A DNA stretch of 64,000 bases, taken from the NCBI GenBank assembly GCA_037954665.1, contig JBBMOL010000244.1, forward strand, positions 1-64,000. The letters run 5' to 3'. Below the pieces are notes generated by a model. It was not told the origin of the DNA, did not search any database, and was given only the letters and a program-made list of their open reading frames with translations. The translations under genes and the position numbers were made by a program. Positions within the stretch are counted from its first letter, which is position 1. Each line of letters starts with the position of its first letter. Positions 55,526 to 64,000 of the stretch are shown here, piece after piece. The DNA is from Laguncularia racemosa (Eukaryota; Streptophyta; Magnoliopsida; Myrtales; Combretaceae).

Positions 55526-56930
55526 GATTTATGTTTGATAAATTAAAAGAAGTCAAAGGATTTTAATTATTGCTAATTAAACCAGATTTACATATATGGC
55601 TTAATATAATGTTTTTACTAAAGGAATTTAGAAGAGATTAATTTAAAATATTGGTCAATTACAATTTAGAAGAGTAATAATTCTAGTTTGAATCCATGTT
55701 AATTTGATTAGAAGAATTTAGGAAATTAATTTGATAGGTTGATAGTTAAATAATTTGGAAGATGAATCAGATTATTATACTATAAAAGGACTTTAGGATA
55801 CAAGAGGGAAATAAAGGGTTATATCAGATTCATAAGAATAACTAAGTAGCTAAATATAATTATGATTTACTTACAGTATAGTTATTATATTATGGTCAAT
55901 TTTCCCACATCAATATTGGTTAAGTTAGTAAAAGTTTCTCTTAGTGATCATTTTAATTTGCTTTATTAGTTTTAATTTGCATTAGTATAGTTTTATTTTA
56001 TTAATTTTCGAGTGCTTAGATAATAGTATATTTAATATTGGTTTATCATTTAATTTAATCTTCATGGGACTTTTTTATTCATTTTATATAACGAGATTGA
56101 CCTATTATACTTGTTAGTATCCGTACATTTAAAAAAAAATTATTTCCTCTCAAAGGAGAAAAGATTGTGGTGTAAATAATCAATTGCTATATTATTTGTG
56201 CTCGTAAAGTAGAAAAGATTGTGTATGTGCAATGCATACGCTTAAAATTGATTGATGATTAGCAACCCTTAGGTATAGTGATTGGAATACGTTATGCACA
56301 TAATTACGTACATTGCCGAGTGCATACGAATTGCTTTGCCACCATTATTAATCTAATGTTTACTTGGCTTGTAATTTCAACAAGACGTGCATTGCATACT
56401 TTTATGTTTTAGCAACATTAAGCAACATGTAGGGATGGCTTGTAATTTCGACAAGACGTGCATTGCATACTTTTTAGGCTATAGCTAAGCAACATGTAGG
56501 GACTAGACATATAAGAGGAGGACGAGATTCTTTCTCTGACCTTCATTTAAACTAAATAACCTGAGGTGATTGTAATGAGGTTGAGAGCAAGCTTAAACTA
56601 TGTCATGAGTAAGCCAAACATCCATTAATACAACAGCTTCTCTATGATTACTCATTGCATAACTAGGTCTAGTGATTGCGTCTTAAGTGGAAATCCTAAC
56701 ACAGGCTAAAGCTAGCTACTTTCTATAGCGTGACATCAACAAAAAAAAATAAAAATGATGTGTAGATGATCATATGGTTTTTCATACAAAGTAAGTAAAA
56801 TAGTTGATGACTTGCTAGATATTACATAATATATAGTGCTAATTTTTATTTACTCATAGCCAAGGTATATGCTTACCACCATGTAGTGTTTGATTTTTGG
56901 TACACTCAATGAGCATGTTGAGGTTGTATT
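55526..56930. other. AT-rich intergenic sequence with a short tandem duplication
   Basis: No coding signal. A TATA-like ACTATAAAAGGAC near 55,779 lies in a region that could be a degraded LTR, but no partner was found. The tandem duplication at 56,366-56,507 is listed separately. Confidence 0.45.
56366..56507. repeat. 71-bp tandem duplication
   Basis: Two units start GGCTTGTAATTTC at 56,366 and 56,437, each containing GACGTGCATTGCATACTTTT and ending AGCAACATGTAGGGA. They differ at few positions. Confidence 0.85.
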
Positions 56931-58714
56931 TGTAACGTCTCATAACCTAGATCATCACAGCTCACCATATGTTACTACTGTAAAGCGACACGTTAAGGCT
57001 TCAAAACTCCATAATACTTTAAATCTAATAATTTATATTAACTATTATACTACTATAACTTCAATTAAATAAATAATTCTCAAATGAGTCATTCTAAATC
57101 TTGTTATTTAATAATAATAAAATCCCAAGATAACAATTATCTCCATAATTTCAATTTAACTAATAAAACTTTAAGTTATAAATATTCAGAACTGTTCATC
57201 ACTCTTTTTCCACATAATAATAATGTTCTCTTCCCGTCCCATCCATATAATGTCCCACCAGGTTCTCATTCTTATCATACTCTACTTGCTTGTCATTCTC
57301 GCCTGTAGCTAAAAAAGAAATATATATAGGAAGGGGACTGATCCTAAGCTCAGTACGTGAGTACCACACCCACATGCGCATGACACACCACCATGAAGAC
57401 ACATGCATATATGCAACATTATTCCATCACGTAATCACACATCAACTTACACAACAATCATAATCAATTTCATAGCACCGAGGTACTCATAACCTCGATA
57501 CACACAATATTGTCCTAGCAGGAACTACTACTGCGGGCCCTATCTAATTTACCTCAGATCATTTCGATACATAGCTCCACTAAAGACAATGCAACATATC
57601 GATCATCGAGGTGCCTCCTAGGAATCTGCCACTGCGAGCCCCTAAGCCAAGCTAAGCACAAGCAACATACACCAAGCAATTCACATAACACTTTAACACA
57701 TCATTATTTCACATACAATTCATTAAATAGCTACCTAGCATTCACATGCAACAAACAAGGTAAACATGTACTTGGGATCCTAGCCTTAAGCATGCCTAGT
57801 CCCAAACTTAAGCTAAGTTGATATCTGTACAATCATCAATACATCTTTCTTAATACTAAATCTAAGAATAATATAACTCTCTTAATTTCTCTTAATCTAT
57901 TAGGTTATCTAAGGTCTTACTGATTATTCAGGTTATGTGAAAATTGGTTTAATTTGGAGTTAAATAGATATAAAATGAAATTGTTTTTTCACTCAGCACG
58001 ACCATGTTGGAGGTTGTGTAACTCAACATGGTTATTACACGACCATGTAAAATGGTCATATATCTTTCTGTGGGTTTTGGGTTCAGCACGATTGGAACAC
58101 GACCTTGTAGATAGGCCATATATCTCTCGATTTCAACATCGAAGCAACACAACTGTGTTGGGAGGTCGTGTATCTCTCGGTAGGTCTTTCATGATCAACA
58201 TGGGAGCAACATAACCGTGTTAGGAGGTCGTGTATCTTTCGGTAAGGTCTTATGAAGCCTAATTTTTCTATACTAATTCCTACTAAATTGTTATATTCCC
58301 CAAATCTAACATAAAATTAGGTTCTAGTATACTCACTTGGCTCGGATTTGCAGGTGGAACTTTAAATTTGGTTGATTCCTTGCCTGTTTAATCCCATCCT
58401 TCAATTCAATCCCTATGAACAACCAAAATGATTTTGTGGTTGAGTCTCCTTTGTTAAAATACGCCTTGTAATAACTAAAAATCATACTTGTTTACTTCGC
58501 TGCGATGTTTCCTTAGATCACTTTAGGTTTTTCCTGAAGGGTCCTTTGTAGGGTTCTCTCTCTCCTTCTTTAGTTTTCTAGATAGAAATTGACTGATGAG
58601 TAAAAGGAAGAAACCATAGGTTAGTTTCACTTTAATAGCTCAACTAAAAAAAGACAAAATTGTCTCTGTTCCATTATCTTCTTTACGACATTGCCATTTG
58701 TTAAATATATATAC

Positions 58715-58765
<51 letters not shown>

Positions 58766-58783
58766 TTAAAATCGTGTATTACA
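56931..58783 (-). repeat. 3' LTR of D
   Basis: TGTAACGTCTC to GTATTACA on the plus strand, homologous to both LTRs of C and with an intact TG start. It includes a degenerate ACACGACCATGT-type array at about 57,995-58,240 and a CATA/TA microsatellite near its end. Confidence 0.87.
58707..58761. repeat. (CATA)n/(TA)n microsatellite
   Basis: Four CATA units followed by about fifteen TA units within the LTR of D, absent from the LTRs of C. Copy number is likely to be unstable. Confidence 0.9.
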
Positions 58784-58799
58784 TCCTCCCTCCCTTATT

Positions 58800-59000
58800 A
58801 AAAACTTTCATCCTCAAAAGTTACTTGGAATTGAGAAGAATATCTGGATACTTTTTCTTTATTTCTTCTTCTAATTCCAATGTCACCTCTTGTTCTGTTT
58901 GATTTGTCCATTGCACTTTGAAATAAGGAAATTTTCTTCTTCTTAATACTTGTTCCTTTGTATCCACTATTTTTACAAGTCACTCTATAGAGGATAAGTC
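58800..59000 (-). pseudogene. Chromodomain of D
   Basis: Minus strand, shifted frames: the segment around 58,935-58,870 corresponds to FQSAMDKSNRTRGDIGI in one frame and to the chromodomain VKVQW-type strand in another, as in C at 27,207-27,420. Nucleotide identity to C is high. It is broken by at least one frameshift or stop. Confidence 0.75.
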
Positions 59001-60296
59001 TGGCTGTACCATTAAAGGTTTTAAGGCTACCACTTGATCTGGGTTTGGTACATATTTTCATAATATCGATACATGAAACACATCATGTACCCCAACTAGA
59101 CTTAGCGGTAAGGCCAACCTATACGCAACTGTTTCAACTCTTTCTAGAATTTCAAATGGACCCACAAATCTAGGATTCAACTTACTCCACAATTCAAACC
59201 TAATTACCCCTTTAGTTAGAGATATCTTTAGTAGGACTTTATCTCCAACTTGAAATTCTAGAGGGCATCGCTATTTGTTTGCATAACTTTTCTGATGACT
59301 CTAAGCTGATAGAATTCGTTGCTTTACTTTAACCTTGTCTACTATTTCCTATACTATTTCTAGCCCCAATATCTGTCTTTTTCCTACTTCATCCCAATGT
59401 AAGGGAAATCTACACTTCTTGCCATACAATGCTTTAGAGGGAACCATCTATATAGTAGCTTAGTAACTGTTGTTATAAGCAAATTCTACTAAAGGTAAAT
59501 GATCACTTTGGTTACCTCCTTGATCCAAGGTATAAGATCATAGTAATCTTCTAGAATTTAAATAGTTCTTTCAAACTGCCCACCTTTCTAGGGATGAAAT
59601 GCTGTACTAAATTGAAGTTTGGTTCCTAGGGCTTGATGTAGACTTTTCCAGAATTTGCTCACAAATCGAGTATCTATGTTAAATGTAATAGTGGTTGGTA
59701 CCTCATGTAATTTGACAATCTCTCTAATGTACATTTGAGTAAGCTTTTCTAGTCTATGGTCCACCTTAATTGGCAAGTAATGGGCAGACTTGGTCATTCT
59801 ATCTACTATCACCTAAATTGCATCATACTTCTCCTTGGTTCTCGGGAGTGCTGTAACGAAATTCATAGTTACATGTTCCCACTTCCATTTAGGTATAAGA
59901 AGAGGTTATAACTCACTAGCTGGTCTTTGGTGTTTAATCCTTATTTGCTGACATGTGAGACACCAGGACACATACTCTGCTATCTTCTATTTCATATGTT
60001 TCCACCAGTAAGTGTTATTGAGATCCTTATATATCTTAGTGCTTCTTGGGTGTACCGTATACCCCGAGTAATGGGCTTCCTTCATGATTTTCTTCTTTAA
60101 TTCTATATTATGTAGAACACATCATTTGTTACCATACTTGACTACCCCTTTAGCATTTAACACAAATTATGTGGCTTCACCTTGTTCTAATTTGTTCCTT
60201 ATCTTCTGAATTTTAGGATCTTCCATTTTGTGCAATTTTAATCTAATAAATAAGATTGGGTTCGACACTAAGTGTAGCTAACCTATTTCCCACTTA
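59001..60296 (-). pseudogene. Integrase of D
   Basis: The catalytic core is clear at 59,812-59,588: IVDRMTKSAHYLPIKVDH, then YIREIVKLHEVPTTITF, NIDTRFVSKFWKSLHQALGT and KLQFSTAFHP. The second motif is N-I-D-T-R-F where the family has D-R-D-P-R-F; its catalytic Asp remains. The zinc region with CLTCQ-like sequence is near 59,950-60,000, and the C-terminal part near 59,060-59,200 is frame-broken. Confidence 0.85.
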
Positions 60297-60880
60297 CTAT
60301 GTCACTATTTCCAATTTCAGCTTATCCAAGTCTTCTAGTATTTTCCTTTGGGATGTAATTAATACTGCAATATTTATGTGTTTCTTCCTACTTAAAGCAT
60401 CTGTAACCACATTTGATTTTCCAAGGTGATAATGAATTTTCACGTTGTAATCATTCATCAGTTTTAGCCACCTCATTTGGCTCATATTCACTTCCTTTTA
60501 GGTAAACAGATACTTCAAATTTTTATGGTCTGTAAATATTTTCACTTCTCCCTATAAAGATAGTGTCTTTATAATTTCAGTACCAAAATCACAACAGTTA
60601 ATTCTAGGTCATGGATGGGGTAATTCTTCTGATACTATTTCAACTGGCGCGAGGCATATGTAATGACTCTCTCATTCTACATAAGCCTACAACCTAAACC
60701 TTAATTTGATGCATTAATAAATACTTTAAATTCTTCTGTTGTCTTCAGTAGGGCCAATACTGGAGCTGTCATTAATTTGTCTTTCACTATCGTGAAGTTG
60801 CCCTTACATTCATCACTCCATATGAGCTTGGCCTTTTTCTTTGTCGATTGAGTCAAGGGAGTTGCTAACCGAGAGAACCC
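60297..60880 (-). pseudogene. RNase H of D
   Basis: The C-terminal segment is open (60,491-60,297): MSQMRWLKLMNDYNVKIHYH, then LGKSNVVTDALSRKKHIN. Upstream are the DHKNLKYL-like block near 60,520 and the first catalytic block near 60,700. The uninterrupted sequence near 60,360 shows where S inserted in C. Confidence 0.85.
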
Positions 60881-61610
60881 TTCTATGAATCATCTATAAT
60901 ACTAAGCTAATCTCATAAAACTCCTTACTTCTATTACAGTTCTCGGTCTTAGCCAGTCGCTTGTTGCCTTTACCTTCTTAGGGTCTATTGATATTCCATT
61001 CTTATTCACCACATGTTTTAAGAAGGATACCTGTTCTAACCAAAATTCGTACTTATTGAATTTTGCATAAAGCTTTTCTTCCTTGCGTCTTTCTAGTACC
61101 GTTCTGAAATGTGCTTTATGTTCTTCTCTACTTTTGGAATAGATGAGGATATCATCTATGAAAACTATTATAAATTGGTCTAGCTAGTCTTTGAGCACTC
61201 TATTCATGAGGTCTATAAAAGTTGCTGGAGCGTTTGTCAAACCAAAAGGCATCACTTGAAACTAATGTCCATACTAAGTCCTAAAAGCAATCTTATGTAT
61301 GTCTTCCTCCTTGATTCTTAACTGATGGTACCTTGATGTCAAGTCAATTTTGGAGAAGACTTGAGTTTCCTATAATTGATCAAATAAGTCATCAATCCTA
61401 GGGAGAGGGTATTTGTTCTTGATTGTGACTTGGTTTAGCTCCCTATAATCTATACATGGTCTCATACTCCCATCTTTCTTCTTAACAAATAACACTGGAG
61501 CATCCTATGATAAGACACTTGGTCTAATAAACCCACTATCTTAAAGCTCTTAAAGTTGAATCTTCAATTTAGATAATGTAGTAGGCGCCATTCTATATAG
61601 TGCTTTACAT
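60881..61610 (-). pseudogene. Reverse transcriptase of D
   Basis: Same motif order as in C: LVKKKDGSMRPCIDYRELN-type block near 61,490-61,440, FSKIDLTSRYHQLRI-type block near 61,350, MPFGLTNAPATFIDLMNRV-type block near 61,250-61,200, and the intact catalytic VFIDDILIYS near 61,172-61,143. Stops and two or more frameshifts interrupt it. Unlike C, both catalytic Asp residues remain. Confidence 0.85.
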
Positions 61611-61738
61611 ATGGGTATTGTTTCCAATACAACATCAATACAGAACTCTATCTATCTGTCTAGTGGTAAACTCGGTAAATTCTCGAAAAAATTGTCTGCA
61701 TACTCATTCACTACATACACCTTTCCCAATTCCTTAAC

Positions 61739-62170
61739 CTATCTTGTCTCTACTGATAAGGCTGATGGTATTCCTTTATTCCATAACTCGTATGTTGGAA
61801 GAGTTGTAGGCCTCTGTAAATCTAACTTGAATACAATTTGTTCCTCATTAGGAAAATCAAACCTAACCACTAGATTGTGACAATCTATAGTGGCATTGTA
61901 CTTAGACAACCAGTTCACTCTTAGAATTAGATCAAATTCTATGATCTCTAATATAAACAATTTGGCTAGCATTTTCTTGCTATGTATTACAATCTCCACA
62001 TCTTTACATATTTGATATAATTTCCCCCCTACTCTAAAAGGAGTATTTACAATCATAGCATCCTCCAAGACAACAAGTTTTAATTTACATACATTCATAA
62101 ACATAGGTGATATGTAGGAATGTGTTGCACCCATTTCAAATAATACATAAGCAGTACGTGAGTTTATGAG
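61739..62170 (-). pseudogene. Aspartic protease of D
   Basis: 131 residues are open on the minus strand. The active-site region reads FEMGATHSYIS, so the catalytic Asp codon is now Glu. VNTPFRVGGKLYQICKDVEI, IIEFDLILRVNWLSKYNATI and DCHNLVVRFDF follow. The family normally has D-T-G; with E-M-G it should be inactive. Confidence 0.82.
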
Positions 62171-63458
62171 CAGTGTACTTGCTATGGTATCTTAATCATG
62201 GGCATCTTGCTGTTACTGTTGTTGTAATGTAAACACCCTACTAGGTGCCCTCTATCTTGGTCCAACATTCTGATTTCTGTCTAGTGGTCTTCTGGATGTA
62301 GGACTTTTAGGCTCTTGGGATTATGGGGGTGCAACCGCCTAAGTGTGATGAGCATCACACTCGAATGACCTATGCCCTCTCTACTTATAGGTCTAGCAAA
62401 AGGTTTGAGAGAGAGCCCTTTCTATGCAAGACCTACTAGTGTGTCCTATTTTACCATAGGAGAAATATGCTCCTTCGAGCTATTTACACTACTATAGATC
62501 ATGGGATCTCAAACACCTAGTACACCTCACAACAGGTCTTGCTTGTGGTGGTGGAGTTAGTGCTAGAGGTGTAGGCCTAGTTTGAATAGTTCTAAGCACA
62601 TAAGTCATAGGTCTGGCTTGATATCCCATTGGTCTCTTTCCTTTATCTGCATAAAGTATGCTGGCAACAGGCCTTTTCCCCAGAATTGATCTGATTTATG
62701 GGATAGTTGTTCCTCTGTTTTTTTTTTTTGCTTTGCTCCAAGTATTTTGCTTTGTCAACTGCTTTTGCATAAGTAGTCAACTGAAAAGCCCCTACTTCAT
62801 GCTATAAGGTAAGCTCTAGTCCCTTAAAAAATCTTCTAACTTGGGAGGCATCATCTCCTCTCATCACCTCTGGCAAGAACTTGCTTAAGCAATTCAGCTT
62901 CGATTCATATGCCTCCATAGATCTACTACCTTGCTAGCAGTTATAATAATTTGCCTCCATTTTGTCTTTAATGCTACTAAGGAAGTACTTTTCATAGAAG
63001 AGTTCCTTAAACCTTTGCCATTGGTTAAGAGCTCCTACTAATGTGGACATACTGGTCCACCAATCTGCAACTGCTATCTTTAGCATGTAAGCAGCATATC
63101 TCACTTTCCTATCTTTAGGGAACATGAAAGCTTTAAAGGTCCTTTCAGTCTCAATGATCCAATATTCAGCCTCTATTGGATCATCAACCTTTGGGTGGAA
63201 CTCCTTAGCTAATCTTACAAATTTATCTAGCCTACAAGGTTCCTCTATAGGCTTGATAGGTCTCACAACCTGCTATTGTTATTGTTGTGCAAGCATTCCC
63301 ACTAGAGCATTTACAATCTTTAGCAATTAAGCAACTATGACATTAGTCTGCTTTAGGGTTTCCTGTTGAGGTGGTCTTTGAAGGTTTCTATCTTCTAGGG
63401 CATCTCCACCCTGTCCAAAACTAGATAAACCCCACATGATACTTTTTATTAGAGGCAT
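62171..63458 (-). pseudogene. gag of D
   Basis: From ATG at 63,458 (MPLIKSIMWGLSSF) via RPIKPIEEPCRLDKFVRLAK (63,266), EAEYWIIETERTFKAFMFPK and KVRYAAYMLKIAVADWWTSM (capsid core), to a zinc-knuckle region near 62,380-62,340 (RGHRSFECDAHH-like). The block 63,266-62,934 is open for 110 codons. It aligns with gag of C. Confidence 0.85.
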
Positions 63459-63822
63459 TATGTGTAAATCGAGACAACAAAATGATCTTAAAGTTAGAAT
63501 TTGTAAGGGGATTAGTGATAGTATACATCGATTATACTTAAGCTCAAACATATATATATACCTATACAAAATTAAACAGGAATATTCAATAAAATACTAT
63601 TACATAAAATATTTGGATTAACATAACATAATAGTTATCCTCTAATTTACCTACTCTCTCCACTTCATATGGTTCTATAGATCATTTACTTAGTCTTTTA
63701 ATGATCCCAACTTACCTTTTACTGATTAAATCTTACACCTTTTGATCATTACTTAATTCTAGAAGTCATCCACCTAATCTCTATTTGATCATATCCTCAA
63801 TTCTAAAGATCAACAAAACTTA

Positions 63823-63835
63823 GGCTTTAATACCA
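63823..63835 (-). other. Primer-binding site of D
   Basis: Minus strand TGGTATTAAAGCC, two transitions (C to T, G to A) away from TGGTATCAGAGCC. Confidence 0.82.
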
Positions 63836-63842
63836 CTTAAGA

Positions 63843-64000
63843 TGTAACGGCCTAAAACCTAAAGCATCATAGCCCGCCATGTGTCATTATTGCAAAGCGA
63901 CATGTTAAGGCTCCAAACTCCATAATACTTCAAATATGATCATTTATATTAACCATCAAACTACTATAGCTTTCAAATAAACGACTCTCATATGAGTCAT
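63843..64000 (-). repeat. Start of the 5' LTR of D (cut by window end)
   Basis: TGTAACGGCC onwards, collinear with 56,931-57,090. Confidence 0.88.

Larger units (their letters stand above)
56931..64000 (-). mobile_element. D: second Tekay-like chromovirus, right end outside window
   Basis: Same family and orientation as C: left (3') LTR 56,931-58,783, internal region 58,784-63,842 (5059 bp), start of the right (5') LTR at 63,843. Gag, protease, RT, RNase H, integrase and chromodomain are all present. It lacks the nested LTR S and shows the empty target site near 60,360. Stops and frameshifts make it inactive, but gag and protease keep longer open frames than in C. The left flank is GTATT (56,926-56,930); the right one is not visible. 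Confidence 0.88.

Noticed and set aside
1..64000. Intact host protein-coding gene, rRNA or tRNA gene
   Set aside because: I looked for multi-exon coding patterns and conserved RNA sequences by eye and found none. A dedicated scan (tRNAscan-SE, Infernal) could still find a small RNA gene.

Overview
The window is nuclear DNA from a flowering plant, probably a dicot. It is AT-rich and almost entirely made of nested, decayed LTR retrotransposons. I found no intact host gene, rRNA, tRNA or CRISPR array. The lineages recognised (Tat with an antisense ORF, Athila-like gag-pro, CRM-like and Tekay-like chromoviruses, Ty1/copia, and a Mutator-like DNA transposon) suggest heterochromatin, possibly pericentromeric. 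I name no species.

Layout. The backbone of 13.2-43.3 kb is one old Tat-lineage Ty3/gypsy element on the minus strand, called E. It carries a plus-strand antisense ORF with a Transposase_28-like domain at 13.2-15.4 and 19.4-19.6 kb. Its integrase, RNase H, RT, protease and gag lie at 20.3-25.3 kb, its gag N-terminus at 35.7-36.1 kb, and part of its 5' LTR at 36.1-36.3 kb and beyond 43.3 kb. E has been split by younger insertions: B (CRM-like, 6.3-13.2 kb), K (copia, 15.4-19.4 kb), C (Tekay-like, 25.3-35.7 kb, itself split by solo LTR S at 28.8-30.2 kb) and P3 (gag-pro-only, 36.3-43.3 kb). B is split by A (a CRM-like gag-pro-only element, 2.2-6.3 kb) and by P2, a solo LTR of the P family (7.7-9.4 kb). 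A is split by P1 (left edge to 2.2 kb). Target-site duplications support P2 (CTTCA), P3 (GTGTT), S (ATACT) and, with one mismatch, C (TTTTC/TTGTC).

The part from 43.3 to 56.9 kb is largely unannotatable AT-rich DNA. Its clear feature is a Mutator-like element M (47,045-51,994) with terminal inverted repeats of about 450 bp, a 9-bp target duplication (8/9 identical), a captured 72-bp LRR-kinase-type exon and no transposase that I recognise. From 56.9 kb to the right edge lies D, a second Tekay-like element in the same orientation as C.

Themes. Two unrelated families (A and P) keep gag and protease but lack RT, RNase H and integrase, so they would need enzymes from partners. Three LTR families (P, C/D and S) carry arrays built on a short palindrome like ACACGGCCGTGT; in P and S these sit just upstream of a TATA box. 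Premature stops in gag of A and B are almost all TAG at CAG or TGG positions, the pattern expected from deamination of methylated cytosines in plant CHG sites.
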